Shown here: one piece after another, positions 42,229 through 51,381 of the stretch
Layout: the number at the start of each line of letters is the position of its first letter
How positions within the stretch are numbered: the first letter of the stretch is position 1
NCBI RefSeq assembly: GCF_039634365.2
Contig: NZ_CP155079.2
Span: forward strand, 5,270,001-5,334,000
DNA: 64,000 bases
DNA from: Mucilaginibacter sp. PAMB04168
Lineage (GTDB): Bacteria > Bacteroidota > Bacteroidia > Sphingobacteriales > Sphingobacteriaceae
Direction of reading: 5' to 3'
Program-made: the position numbers and the translations under genes
The notes under the pieces: generated by a model
Told to the model about the DNA's origin: nothing
Databases searched by the model: none
What the model saw: the letters and a program-made list of their open reading frames with translations, nothing else

Positions 42229-44658
42229 ATGAAAAAACTGTTTACGCTTTATTTAATTCTATCTGCAACTGGTGTTAGCGCACAGAAACTTGAAACGCTA
42301 ACCATCGAAAAAATAATGAGTGACCCCAAATGGATGGGCACCTCGCCCGATGGCGTAAGATGGAGCGACGATAGTAAGAAGATTTATTTTAACTGGAACC
42401 CACAAAACGCTGATCGCAGTAGCCTTTATGCCATTACGCCCGGCAATGTTAAACCGCAACCAGTTAGTTTGGAAGAACGCAAAGCACTAACCGGCAACGG
42501 TGTTTGGAATAAAAAGCACACGATAAAATTATTTGAACGTAACGGCGATATTTTCCTGTCAGACTTAAAGCAGGGCAAGGTATTACCGCTTGCCCTTACT
42601 ACCGACCGCGAAAGCAACCCGGCATTTAGCAGCGATGAAACCAAGGTTTTATTTATGCGCAATGACAATCTATACGCACTCAAGCTAAACGGAGGGGAGC
42701 TGGCACAGCTAACCAATTTTACGCGCACGGGCACCGCACCTGTTGCAGCAACCGGGTTGAGTCAAAGAGGAGGCAACCGTCAGGTGGGAGGGCAACAAGG
42801 CGCTGCGATAGCAGGCAATCCGCAGGAACGCTGGCTGCGTAACCAGCAAACCGAACTTTTTGAAGTAGTGCGCGAAAAGGCCAAAAATGACCGCCTAGAT
42901 GCCGCTGAGCGTCGGGAATTACAGTCCAAAGCTTTAAAATCCATACCTATTGGCGAGCAGTCACTTAGCTTTGTGCAGCTTAGCCCTAATGGCCGTTATA
43001 TCACCTACCGCCTCATAAAAGCGGCTGATGGTGCCAAAATCACCCAGGTACCTGCTTATGTAAATGCTTCGGGCTTTACCGAGGATATTCCCAACCGTAT
43101 AAAAGTTGGCAGCCCGCAATCCAGCTCGCAATCTTTCCTATTTGATACGCAGCGTGATACCGTTTATTCCATATCTACTAAAGAGATACCGGGCATTAAA
43201 GACTTACCCGATTATGTAAAGGATTACCCCAAGCAGTTGGATGAGCGTACCAAAAGTAACGAAGACCGTAAGGTTGTTGTACAAGGCCCTATCTGGAGCC
43301 CCAACTCACAGTATGCCATAGCTATTGTTACCGCACAGGATAACAAAGACCGCTGGGTGATGAAGCTTGACCCGGCTACAGGTAAGTTAAGCTTGCTGGA
43401 TCGCCAACACGATGAAGCCTGGATTGGCGGCCCGGGCATTGGCGGCGGCGGGTTCAGTGCGGGCAGCACGGGCTGGCTGGATAATAAGCATTTCTATTTT
43501 CAAAGTGAAGCTAGCGGTTACTCTCACATTTATACAGTTGATGTAAACACCGGCGCTAAAAAGCAGCTAACCAGTGGTAAATGGGAGGTATCTGGCTTAA
43601 GTTTATCGGTCGATAAAAAGAGCTTTTACTTTACCGGCAATTTAGAGCATCCGGGCATTACGCACTATTACCGCTTGCCGGTAACAGGGGGTATACCGGT
43701 TAAACTCACCAGCCTTAAAGGTGGTAACGAGGTTGAGCTATCTCCCGATGAGAAGTGGCTGGCTATACGTTATTCTTATTCTAACAAGCCCTGGGAGCTT
43801 TATATACAGCCTAACAAGTCGGGCGCTAAGCCAATTAAGGTAACGCAGTCCATATCGGCTGAGTTTAACTCCTATGCCTGGCGCGAACCGGAAATGGTGA
43901 CCTTTAAAAACCGTTACGGCATTGATGTTTACGCACGTGTGTATACGCCCAAAATAGCGCACCCAGCCAAACCGGCCGTTGTTTTTGTGCATGGCGCCGG
44001 CTATCTGCAAAACGTACATTACTGGTGGAGCTCCTATTTTAGGGAGTACATGTTTAATAATATGCTCGCCGATAACGGTTATACCGTAATTGATATTGAT
44101 TACACAGGCAGTGCCGGCTACGGCCGCAACTGGCGCACCGGCATTTACCGCCACATGGGCGGTAAGGACCTGGATGACCAAGTAGATGGTGTAAAGTTTT
44201 TGGTTGAAAAATATGGCGTGAACCCCAAACACGTGGGCATGTATGGCGGCTCGTACGGCGGTTTCATGACCCTGATGGCCATGTTTACCCAACCCGATGT
44301 TATTGCCGCAGGTGCCGCCCTGCGCTCTGTAACCGATTGGGCACATTACAACCATGGCTATACCGCTAATATTTTGAATGAGCCTTACAATGACGAAAAT
44401 GCTTACAAGCAAAGCTCGCCTATTTATTTTGCAAACGGCTTAAAAGGCCGCTTGCTGATGGCCCACGGTATGGTAGATGTAAACGTAAATTACCAGGACA
44501 TTGTCCGCCTTTCGCAAAAGCTAATTGAGCTGCGCAAAAACAATTGGGAACTAGCTTCTTACCCGGTTGAAGACCATGGTTTTGTACAACCTAGTAGCTG
44601 GACCGATGAGTATAAGCGCATTTACAAATTGTTTGAAGAAACGCTTAAGCAGCAATAG
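42229..44658 (+). CDS. S9 family peptidase (dipeptidyl peptidase IV-like), secreted
   Basis: An 809-residue protein with a signal peptide ending at VSAQ. A beta-propeller (about 30-540) with WD-like strands precedes the hydrolase domain with Ser675 in GGSYGGF, Asp750 in HGMVDVNV and His783 in EDHGF. The DPP_IV N-terminal features and the EFNSYAWREPEMVTFKNRYG link are typical. Such enzymes release dipeptides from peptide N-termini, usually with penultimate proline or alanine. It is the second secreted S9 enzyme in the window. Confidence 0.93.
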   Translation: MKKLFTLYLILSATGVSAQKLETLTIEKIMSDPKWMGTSPDGVRWSDDSKKIYFNWNPQNADRSSLYAITPGNVKPQPVSLEERKALTGNGVWNKKHTIKLFERNGDIFLSDLKQGKVLPLALTTDRESNPAFSSDETKVLFMRNDNLYALKLNGGELAQLTNFTRTGTAPVAATGLSQRGGNRQVGGQQGAAIAGNPQERWLRNQQTELFEVVREKAKNDRLDAAERRELQSKALKSIPIGEQSLSFVQLSPNGRYITYRLIKAADGAKITQVPAYVNASGFTEDIPNRIKVGSPQSSSQSFLFDTQRDTVYSISTKEIPGIKDLPDYVKDYPKQLDERTKSNEDRKVVVQGPIWSPNSQYAIAIVTAQDNKDRWVMKLDPATGKLSLLDRQHDEAWIGGPGIGGGGFSAGSTGWLDNKHFYFQSEASGYSHIYTVDVNTGAKKQLTSGKWEVSGLSLSVDKKSFYFTGNLEHPGITHYYRLPVTGGIPVKLTSLKGGNEVELSPDEKWLAIRYSYSNKPWELYIQPNKSGAKPIKVTQSISAEFNSYAWREPEMVTFKNRYGIDVYARVYTPKIAHPAKPAVVFVHGAGYLQNVHYWWSSYFREYMFNNMLADNGYTVIDIDYTGSAGYGRNWRTGIYRHMGGKDLDDQVDGVKFLVEKYGVNPKHVGMYGGSYGGFMTLMAMFTQPDVIAAGAALRSVTDWAHYNHGYTANILNEPYNDENAYKQSSPIYFANGLKGRLLMAHGMVDVNVNYQDIVRLSQKLIELRKNNWELASYPVEDHGFVQPSSWTDEYKRIYKLFEETLKQQ

Positions 44659-44876
44659 CTCATAAACACAACTGTTAATGAATACCACAGGGAATTTCAC
44701 TTGAATTGATAAGTGGTATGTTTTGCATAACACAAGGTTGTTTATTAGTATTTGTAGCCAACAATAAGTGTAATTAGCATTGGTATATCTTTCCGCTTCT
44801 AAAACTCATTTTTTACTCAATTGTAATGAAGTAGGCACTAACAAGAGATGTGATTGCTTACTTAAACAATAAGAAA

Positions 44877-45863
44877 ATGAAATACAGAATATTAGGCAAT
44901 ACGGGCATACAGCTTTCGGCTATAGGTTTGGGGTGTATGAGTATGAGCCATGCTTATGGCGAACCCGATGATGAGGAATCGATAGCCACCCTGCACCGGG
45001 CGCTTGATTTAGGCGTTAACTTTTGGGACACGGCAGATGTTTACGGCAACGGCAAAAACGAAGAACTGATATCTAAGGTGCTGGTACCAAACCGCGATAA
45101 AATATTTATAGCAACTAAGTTTGGCTTCAGAGCGAATGCCGATGGCAAAGGCATGTCGTTTGATGGTTCGCCGGCCTACATGAAACAGGCCGTTGAAGCC
45201 AGTTTGAAACGGTTAGGAGTTGATGTGATAGATTTGTATTACGCCCACCGTATTGACCCCAACATACCGGTTGAAGAAATGGTTGGCGCCATGGCTGAAC
45301 TGGTAAAAGAAGGAAAAGTGCGTTACCTGGGCTTATCAGAAGCATCGGCCAACTCAGTGCGCAAGGCGCATGCTGTGCATCCAATCAGCGCGCTACAAAG
45401 CGAGTACTCATTACTTACGCGCGAGCCGGAAGAAAATGTGCTTCCACTTTGCAAAGAATTAGGTATAAGCTTTGTTCCGTTTAGTCCGCTGGCGCGTGGC
45501 TTGGTTACCAACACGCTAAACACCAATGAGCTAAAGGATGGCGATTTCCGAAAAACCCTGCCACGTTACCAGGAGCAGTACCAGGAAAACAACAGCAAGC
45601 TTACCGCCGGTTTTGCCCAAATAGCTGCCGGCAAACAATGCACACCATCGCAACTGGCCCTGGCTTGGGTACTGGCGCAAGGCGAGCACATTATACCCAT
45701 ACCGGGCACCAAAAGGCGTAAGTACCTCGAAGAAAATGCAGGATGCACCAATGTAACCTTAACCGATACCGATTTTAAAAACATTGAGGAACTGCTGGCC
45801 AAATACCCCAATACCGGCGACCGCTACAGCGAAGCGAACTGGAAACAGGTTGACAAGAGTTAA
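44877..45863 (+). CDS. Aldo/keto reductase
   Basis: A 328-residue NADPH-dependent TIM-barrel enzyme. It starts at ATG 44877 (MKYRILGNTGIQLSAIGLG), where the family begins; the open frame to GTG 44850 adds 9 residues. Catalytic motifs: Asp in NFWDTADVYGNGKNEE with Tyr, Lys in ATKFGF, His in DLYYAHRIDP, and the C-terminal NADPH site PIPGTKRRKYLEENAG. It reduces aldehydes or ketones to alcohols. An AraC-type regulator pseudogene follows directly, so the enzyme may have lost its regulator. Confidence 0.93.
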   Translation: MKYRILGNTGIQLSAIGLGCMSMSHAYGEPDDEESIATLHRALDLGVNFWDTADVYGNGKNEELISKVLVPNRDKIFIATKFGFRANADGKGMSFDGSPAYMKQAVEASLKRLGVDVIDLYYAHRIDPNIPVEEMVGAMAELVKEGKVRYLGLSEASANSVRKAHAVHPISALQSEYSLLTREPEENVLPLCKELGISFVPFSPLARGLVTNTLNTNELKDGDFRKTLPRYQEQYQENNSKLTAGFAQIAAGKQCTPSQLALAWVLAQGEHIIPIPGTKRRKYLEENAGCTNVTLTDTDFKNIEELLAKYPNTGDRYSEANWKQVDKS

Positions 45864-45983
45864 GAATGTTTCAAGGTGTTATTACAGCAATATTAAAAAG
45901 GCTTTTAACTATAATGAATTGAATGATGACTGCATTACAAGCGACCCATTGCTGAAGATACTGTACTCCTGTTACCATACTCG

Positions 45984-46218
45984 CAGCATGGACGTTTTTC
46001 ATACCCAACCGGCCGCAGCCTGGCTACCTTTAAGCGCGATTTTGAGAAAACGTTTTCATACCACGCCCAGCCGCTGGCTGCAACAACAACGCCTGCGGGA
46101 GGCTTACCATCTACTTGAAGAAAAAGGCCGCCGCCCGTCCGAGGCTTTCCTTGAGCACCTGTCTCACTTTTCATTCGCCTTTAAAAAGGCCTACGATATG
46201 GCGCCCTCAACGATGTAA
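45984..46218 (+). pseudogene. Decayed AraC-family regulator (C-terminal remnant)
   Basis: Two frames together rebuild the C-terminal HTH of an AraC regulator. The frame from 45984 reads GRSLATFKRDFEKTF; after a 4-T run at 46052-46055 (ancestrally three) the other frame continues FHTTPSRWLQQQRLREAYHLL to a TAA at 46216-46218. The segment after EAFLE also lacks four residues of the usual EVGFEDLSHF motif, an in-frame deletion. The N-terminal two thirds is not recognisable. The downstream frame ends in FAFKKAYDMAPSTM, as normal AraC proteins do. Confidence 0.75.
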
Positions 46219-46231
46219 TTTTAACAGAACA

Positions 46232-46259
46232 ACAAAAGGCTCCTGGTTGAGCCTTTTGT
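46232..46259. terminator. Bidirectional hairpin terminator
   Basis: An 11-bp stem (46232-46242 against 46249-46259) with a 6-nt loop, between the AraC remnant and the convergent NmrA-like gene. Confidence 0.8.
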
Positions 46260-46266
46260 GTTAATC

Positions 46267-46902
46267 TTAAATGCTTGCTACAAATGGGGCTTTATGCACA
46301 TAGGTAGCACTACTTAGTTCCAGTGCTATAAAAGCTGCCAGGTCTGCTGTACTAATTACATCGCCCGGGCAATCATGTAAATTTATGGCAAGATTTCGTC
46401 GCTGTTCCGTTTGTTCAATCCAGGGCAGGCGTATCATAGTCCATTCTAAAGTAGATTGTAATAACAATTGATAGGCTTGCTGCTTATCGTCAACCACACC
46501 AGGGTAATGTTGTCGCATCCAGTTGCTTTTGGCCTGGTTGGCTTCGCTTTTCTGATCACCTTGCACGTCAACCGTTAGTCCGGCTAAAAAAATGTATCGC
46601 TTTATATTATGCTGCTGCATAGCGTTAATGACATGCCGCGCTACCAAAGCCGATACAAGCGGCTCGCCGGGTGTTTGCCCAAGGGCGCTCACTACCGCTG
46701 TGCAACCTGCTGTCCAATCCGAAACCGTCTCAGCATCGCGCACATCGCCAGGTACAATTACCAACTTAGGGTGTCGAAAATCTAAACCATCTGGCTTGCG
46801 CAGCAGCGCTTTTACTGTGTAACCTCGATTTATTAGGTGTTTAAGAATATATCTACCAGCTTTGCCGGTAGCGCCCAAAAGCGCTATAGTTGTGTTCTTC
46901 AT
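46267..46902 (-). CDS. NAD(P)-binding NmrA/SDR-like protein
   Basis: A 211-residue single-domain Rossmann protein. The nucleotide motif GATGKAGRY lies at residues 9-17 after MKNTTIALL; later NPLALGQTPGEPLVS-like and FLAGLTVDVQGD strands match NmrA-like and SDR_a5 proteins. There is no clear catalytic Tyr-x3-Lys, so it could be a redox sensor or an NAD(P)-dependent epimerase/reductase. Start ATG 46902 fits the family; the longer frame to 46950 adds 16 residues. Confidence 0.85.
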   Translation of the reverse strand: MKNTTIALLGATGKAGRYILKHLINRGYTVKALLRKPDGLDFRHPKLVIVPGDVRDAETVSDWTAGCTAVVSALGQTPGEPLVSALVARHVINAMQQHNIKRYIFLAGLTVDVQGDQKSEANQAKSNWMRQHYPGVVDDKQQAYQLLLQSTLEWTMIRLPWIEQTEQRRNLAINLHDCPGDVISTADLAAFIALELSSATYVHKAPFVASI

Positions 46903-47069
46903 TTTTTTGTCTTTATAAATATTCAATAAATGCTCCGAAAATTTGAGCATAAGAAAGGAGTCCGGACTAACCTGTTAATCCGTTTTTGTAAGAAAGCTAT
47001 ATTTTATAAAGACAGTAGAATGCCGTAAAGATAAAGACTGTTTATAATGTTTCAGTTGTTCGAGAAAAT

Positions 47070-47813
47070 TTATATATCGCCCTCCTGATATTTTTGATAA
47101 GTTTCAACAAAGTCATGAAGGCCCGCCTGTGCATATTTTTCAATCTCCCGGTCTAAGTGCCCATATTGCCGGGCGTAATAAGGGCCTGACGCATGAAAGC
47201 AAACCGCATTTTTAATAATGCCCGATTTTAGCCCCAATTTTTCTCTGAAAGCAGTTGCTAAAAAGCCGTCCTCGCCGGTCTTCATATTAATATCGGCGAA
47301 CATAAATTTCCACCAGAGCTTGCGGTACTGTTTCTTTCTAAAACAAGTACACCAGCCGCCGGTTGGGCCATGTTGTATGGTCTTACCATCAATCGTCTCT
47401 TCTGTGTAATGCTCAGCAGGTGGTTTCGCCCCATTGGTAAATTCGTCCTGGATAACGTTGAGCGCAACAAAACCATAATTGGAAAACGTTTGCATGTAAT
47501 CGGCAAAAGTGCTGTCCATATTTTTCGGAAAGGCCAGCACATCATCATCAACCACCACAATATACTCGCCCCTGGCGTAGCCAAATAGCTTTTTGTAAGA
47601 ACTTAAGCCGTAGTTCTTTTTACGGCGAATAATGCGTATTAATTTATTGGCCTTATAACGGTCAAGCACTTCGCCCGTTTTATCAGTAGAGCCATTGTCC
47701 ATCACAATAATTTCGCATTGTATTGGGTTAGCCAGGCTGTTAGTTAATTCTTCCAGGCATTTCTCCAAAAATTTATAACGGTTCCAGGTCAAAACAACGA
47801 AGCTGAATTTCAT
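47070..47813 (-). CDS. Glycosyltransferase family 2
   Basis: A 247-residue GT-A enzyme. It begins MKFSFVVLTWNRYKFLEKCLEEL, followed by IVMDNGSTDKTGEVLDRY and the metal-binding YIVVVDDDVLAF. The C-terminal part includes GEDGFLATAFREKLGLKSG. It transfers a sugar from a nucleotide donor onto an unknown acceptor, likely surface polysaccharide or protein. Start ATG 47813 is preferred over 47837. No other glycan genes adjoin it. Confidence 0.92.
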   Translation of the reverse strand: MKFSFVVLTWNRYKFLEKCLEELTNSLANPIQCEIIVMDNGSTDKTGEVLDRYKANKLIRIIRRKKNYGLSSYKKLFGYARGEYIVVVDDDVLAFPKNMDSTFADYMQTFSNYGFVALNVIQDEFTNGAKPPAEHYTEETIDGKTIQHGPTGGWCTCFRKKQYRKLWWKFMFADINMKTGEDGFLATAFREKLGLKSGIIKNAVCFHASGPYYARQYGHLDREIEKYAQAGLHDFVETYQKYQEGDI

Positions 47814-47921
47814 ATTATTTATAATAAGGGGGGGCATTGCTTAAAAGTAAAAGTTATTAGGTACGAATATATCTTAAAGTGACACAGAGAGGCCTTAAAA
47901 TAACGCAAAATTTAAAATACC

Positions 47922-47929
47922 TATCTTTG
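47922..47929 (+). promoter_or_regulatory. Putative -7 box, 4 nt before the methyltransferase start
   Basis: TATCTTTG is an exact TAnnTTTG match ending 4 nt before ATG 47934, predicting a leaderless mRNA. Confidence 0.45.
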
Positions 47930-47933
47930 CCAC

Positions 47934-48572
47934 ATGGAGATTTTAGATCCAAACCTGCAGCTTTACCTCGAAACGCATTGCGATACCGAGCCCGAAGTGC
48001 TTAAGAAAATTAACCGCAACACTCACTTAAAGCAATTAAAGCCTCATATGTTGAGCGGGCATTACCAGGGCCGCTTACTGAGTATGCTGAGCAAATTAGT
48101 GCAACCAAAACTGGTTTTAGAAGTTGGCACATTTACCGGGTATGCTACCATTTGCCTGGCCGAAGGGCTGGCTGAGGACGGAAAAGTGCATACCATTGAA
48201 GGCAACCCCGAACTGGAAGAAACGCTGCGCAACAATTTCGAACTGGCTGACGTACAAGACCGTATAGAGCTTTACATAGGCGACGCCCGGGAGGTTATAT
48301 TTGGATTTACAGAAAATATTTACGACCTTGCCTTCATCGACGCAGATAAGAAAAGCAATTTGGCTTACTTTGAGTTGATAATTGACAAATTACGACCGGG
48401 AGGTTTAATAATAATTGATAACGTTTTGTGGAAAGGTAAGGTATACGGCGATGCTAAGGATGCCGACACCGAACTTTTCAGAAAACTAAATGACACAATA
48501 GCTGTTAACACACAGGTTGAAAAAATAATTCTTCCTGTACGCGATGGCGTATTGATCATCAGAAAAAAGTAA
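47934..48572 (+). CDS. O-methyltransferase, class I SAM-dependent (family 3)
   Basis: A 212-residue methyltransferase with the motif I loop VLEVGTFTGYATICLAEGL, the acidic IEGNPELEE, the Asp motif DLAFIDADKKSN and the closing GGLIIIDNVLWKG. It is typical of the O-methyltransferase 3 family, usually acting on catechol-like or phenolic compounds with a divalent metal. The start at ATG 47934 aligns with homologues. The next gene follows after 3 bp, so the two are co-transcribed. Confidence 0.93.
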   Translation: MEILDPNLQLYLETHCDTEPEVLKKINRNTHLKQLKPHMLSGHYQGRLLSMLSKLVQPKLVLEVGTFTGYATICLAEGLAEDGKVHTIEGNPELEETLRNNFELADVQDRIELYIGDAREVIFGFTENIYDLAFIDADKKSNLAYFELIIDKLRPGGLIIIDNVLWKGKVYGDAKDADTELFRKLNDTIAVNTQVEKIILPVRDGVLIIRKK

Positions 48573-48575
48573 ATT

Positions 48576-49106
48576 ATGAAGAAAATCTTACTGTTTGCAT
48601 GTTTGCTAACTTCCACTTTTGCAGCTTCAGCACAAAAAAACACTTCGAAATCCTATATCGATAAGTTCAAAGATAATGCCATTCGCATTATGCACGAGAG
48701 CGGTGTGCCGGCCAGCATCATTTTAGCTATAGCCATGCACGAAAGTGCCAGCGGAAACAGCAAATTAGCACGTACGCAAAACAATCACTTTGGTGTAAAA
48801 GGCAGAAGCCCTGTATCCTATACCGGACGCAAGCCCACCAGATCATCCTACAAACAGTACGACTCTGACGCAGACTCGTTCCAGGATTTTGCCCGTATCA
48901 TGACAGAGCGCAAGCAATTTAGCCACTTATCGCAATCGCTTTCGCATTATGATTACAAAAGCTGGGTAAAAGGGATACAGCGTAGTGGCTACGCCAGCAG
49001 CAAAAAGTGGGGCGCACAAGTACTGGGCTTGATTAACAAATACGAGCTGCATGCTTATGATGAGCAGCCCGACTCTGTAAAAGCTGCCGAACCAAAGAGG
49101 CACTAA
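48576..49106 (+). CDS. Secreted glucosaminidase-domain protein
   Basis: A 176-residue protein with a signal peptide ending at ASAQ. The glucosaminidase (FlgJ/LytG-like) domain spans about 27-160: SYIDKFKDNAIRIMHESGVPAS, the catalytic Glu in MHESASGNSKLAR, NHFGVKGR, and a C-terminal SGYASSKKWGAQVLGLINKYEL. It should cut peptidoglycan glycan strands. It follows the methyltransferase by 3 bp. The next gene encodes a related enzyme with LysM, so this pair arose by duplication. Confidence 0.9.
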   Translation: MKKILLFACLLTSTFAASAQKNTSKSYIDKFKDNAIRIMHESGVPASIILAIAMHESASGNSKLARTQNNHFGVKGRSPVSYTGRKPTRSSYKQYDSDADSFQDFARIMTERKQFSHLSQSLSHYDYKSWVKGIQRSGYASSKKWGAQVLGLINKYELHAYDEQPDSVKAAEPKRH

Positions 49107-49130
49107 GCATAAATCAATAATCTACTATAA

Positions 49131-49217
49131 TGTCATCTCGAACAATAGTGAGAGATCTTGTTCAAATTATAAGCCACTGGCTTAAAACAAGATTTCTGAT
49201 TATGAATCGAAATGACA
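49131..49217. repeat. Palindromic intergenic element, copy 4
   Basis: An 87-bp element with ends TGTCATCTCGAAC and CGAAATGACA and an inner imperfect stem GATCTTGTT / AACAAGATT. It lies between the two glucosaminidase genes and may end the upstream operon. Confidence 0.6.
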
Positions 49218-49279
49218 TTTTTATTTTCAGACACTTTTTTTTCCGCTACTCGCCTGTCGCATACCCAAATTTTTAAATC

Positions 49280-50140
49280 GTGATTAAGAACACCCTATAT
49301 CTGCTGTTGATTACTGCATTGCTTTCATCCTGCTCAACCCGTAAACGTGTGCAAGGCAGTAGCAATGTAAACCGTGATGCCAAAAGTGAGGCGGCTAAAC
49401 GGAACAACGAGCGGGTACGTAACGAGAATCAGAGCGCTATAAACGGTTATTCAAAGTATACTGTTACCTCCTACATTGATCGCTTTAAAGGCATTGCCAT
49501 AAAAGAGATGAACTTATATGGCATACCAGCCAGTGTTACTCTGGCGCAAGGGTTGTTTGAATCGGGCTTCGGCAATGGTGAGCTGGCACGTGTAGCTAAT
49601 AACCACTTTGGCATTAAATGTACCAGCGACTGGGCCGGTCGCAGCTATTATAAGGATGACGACAACCCGAATGATTGCTTTAGGGTTTACAATAATCCTG
49701 AAGACTCCTACCGCGATCATTCTGAATTTTTGAAACGCAAACGCTATGCAAGGTTGTTTGAGTTAGATAAGAATGATTATGAAGGCTGGGCTTACGGTTT
49801 AAAAGAATGTGGTTATGCAACCAACCCGCAGTACCCGCAGCTTATCATCAACGCCATTAAAAAATATGGCCTCGACCAATATGACCGGCCAGAGGGCGAA
49901 CTGGCTAAAATTAAGCGCGAAGACCGCGTACTGAGCCAGATTAATCAAAACATAGGTAAATCGGTTAAAGACTCGCTCATACGAACCGCCCCTGCTAATA
50001 AACTATATACAGTAACCACCGGCGATACACTTTATTCTATCTCCAAGCGTTTTGGCCTTACTGTTGACGAACTGAAGGCGCTGAACAATATGTTAGATAA
50101 CAACATTAAAATAGGCCAGCCACTTATTGTAGGTAAGTAA
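49280..50140 (+). CDS. Glucosaminidase with C-terminal LysM, lipoprotein
   Basis: A 286-residue protein with a lipoprotein signal (MIKNTLYLLLITALLSSC, Cys18). The start is GTG 49280; no ATG lies near enough. The glucosaminidase domain spans about 57-205, with the catalytic Glu in LFESGFGNGELAR and NHFGIKCTSDW. A LysM domain closes the protein (about 238-285: LYTVTTGDTLYSISKRFGLT), anchoring it to peptidoglycan. It is the paralogue of the preceding gene. It may serve peptidoglycan remodelling at the outer membrane. Confidence 0.9.
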   Translation: MIKNTLYLLLITALLSSCSTRKRVQGSSNVNRDAKSEAAKRNNERVRNENQSAINGYSKYTVTSYIDRFKGIAIKEMNLYGIPASVTLAQGLFESGFGNGELARVANNHFGIKCTSDWAGRSYYKDDDNPNDCFRVYNNPEDSYRDHSEFLKRKRYARLFELDKNDYEGWAYGLKECGYATNPQYPQLIINAIKKYGLDQYDRPEGELAKIKREDRVLSQINQNIGKSVKDSLIRTAPANKLYTVTTGDTLYSISKRFGLTVDELKALNNMLDNNIKIGQPLIVGK

Positions 50141-50256
50141 TTTATAGCGCGGATGTGCAGCCTAATTAAACCAATGGTGTTAAAAATGGTTAAATTTAGC
50201 AGCTAAGTGTTTATAATCTGTTATCTCTGCAAATCCGTTTAAGTCTGGGTGTTTTA

Positions 50257-50988
50257 ATGAAACTATGGTTAAGTATTATTTTTTGCCTTACGGCAATCCA
50301 CGTGTTTGCACAGGATAAACCTGTTGCCGGCCTGGTGTTTGACCAAACCACCCACGAGCGTATAGCCAAAGTAAACGTACGTAACCTGCGCAACGGCCAA
50401 TCGGTATATAATAATTTGAAGGCCGAGTTTAAAATAATGGCCCGGCCGGGCGATGTGCTAATCATTAGCAAGCAAAATTATTTTTCTGATACCATTACAC
50501 TGAAAAGTTATGCAGACCAGATGGTGTACCTTAAAGCCAGCAGCATTATGCTGAATGAGGTGAACGTGCGCGACACTGTGCTAAGCGCGCAAAAAAAGCT
50601 GGAAAAAACCAAACGCGATTACAGCAAAATATACGGCTCGCTCAGTAACCGCGATTTACTAACCGTATCGCCCGGAGGCGGTGCTGGTATTGGTATTGAT
50701 GCTATTTGGAACATGATTAGCAAAAGCGGCCGCAACGCCGAGCACTTGCGCCAGATTATTGAGCAGGATTACAAGATAAACGTAATAGACCAGCGCTTTA
50801 ACAAAACCTTTGTACAACAACTAACTGGCTTGCAGGAGCCGCAACTCACCAATTTTATGGTAAAGTACCGGCCCAGCTACTATATGGCTACCACCGCGTC
50901 CGACTATGAGTTTGCCAGTTACATTAAAGCAAACCTCAAGCGTTTTTTACGTTACCCTAATGCGGCTTCCATGCCCTCGCTTAAATAA
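50257..50988 (+). CDS. Secreted carboxypeptidase-like regulatory domain protein
   Basis: A 243-residue protein with a signal peptide ending at VFAQ. Residues about 22-100 (VAGLVFDQTTHERIAKVNVRNL) form the CarboxypepD_reg-like Ig fold, followed by LNEVNVRD, the junction seen in SusC-like plugs, but no barrel follows. The C-terminal 120 residues are a conserved-looking helical part (NAEHLRQIIEQDYKINVIDQRF). The role is unknown. The HEXXH gene starts 3 bp later, so the two are co-transcribed. Confidence 0.8.
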   Translation: MKLWLSIIFCLTAIHVFAQDKPVAGLVFDQTTHERIAKVNVRNLRNGQSVYNNLKAEFKIMARPGDVLIISKQNYFSDTITLKSYADQMVYLKASSIMLNEVNVRDTVLSAQKKLEKTKRDYSKIYGSLSNRDLLTVSPGGGAGIGIDAIWNMISKSGRNAEHLRQIIEQDYKINVIDQRFNKTFVQQLTGLQEPQLTNFMVKYRPSYYMATTASDYEFASYIKANLKRFLRYPNAASMPSLK

Positions 50989-50991
50989 AAT

Positions 50992-51321
50992 ATGGGTTAC
51001 CCTGTTGTTATCGCACCTTTTTTAAAAGTAGATGGTATGGCGCTGTTTCCTTTTATACTGGTAAAAAGCCAAAGGCTTAAACAAGATCAGGTACTCATCA
51101 GGCATGAAACTATTCACCTCAAGCAGGCATTGGAGTTGTTTATCCTTCCTTTTTACATGCTGTATCTTGTAAATTATCTCATAAACCGGTTTAAGTACCC
51201 AGGTCACCAGCAGGCGTATGAACAAATAATTTTTGAACGTGAGGCTTACCGTAACGAGCGCAACATACACTACCTTAAAAACCGCCCTTTTTGGGCCTGG
51301 TTAAGGTATATGAACAAGTAA
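50992..51321 (+). CDS. Small membrane protein with HEXXH motif
   Basis: A 109-residue protein with one hydrophobic helix (about 49-63). Just before it lies RHETIHLKQ, a full HExxH (His38-Glu-Thr-Ile-His42), and 40 residues on comes EREAYRN with candidate third ligand Glu84 (or Glu82). This layout fits a minimal membrane metallopeptidase, although it is far shorter than known families and I do not recognise it. It is coupled to the preceding carboxypeptidase-like regulatory domain gene. Confidence 0.6.
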   Translation: MGYPVVIAPFLKVDGMALFPFILVKSQRLKQDQVLIRHETIHLKQALELFILPFYMLYLVNYLINRFKYPGHQQAYEQIIFEREAYRNERNIHYLKNRPFWAWLRYMNK

Positions 51322-51381
51322 AAGCAATCTAATTGAAATGATATTTTAATAAAAAGCGCGTTTTTGCGTTATTTGTCTAAT

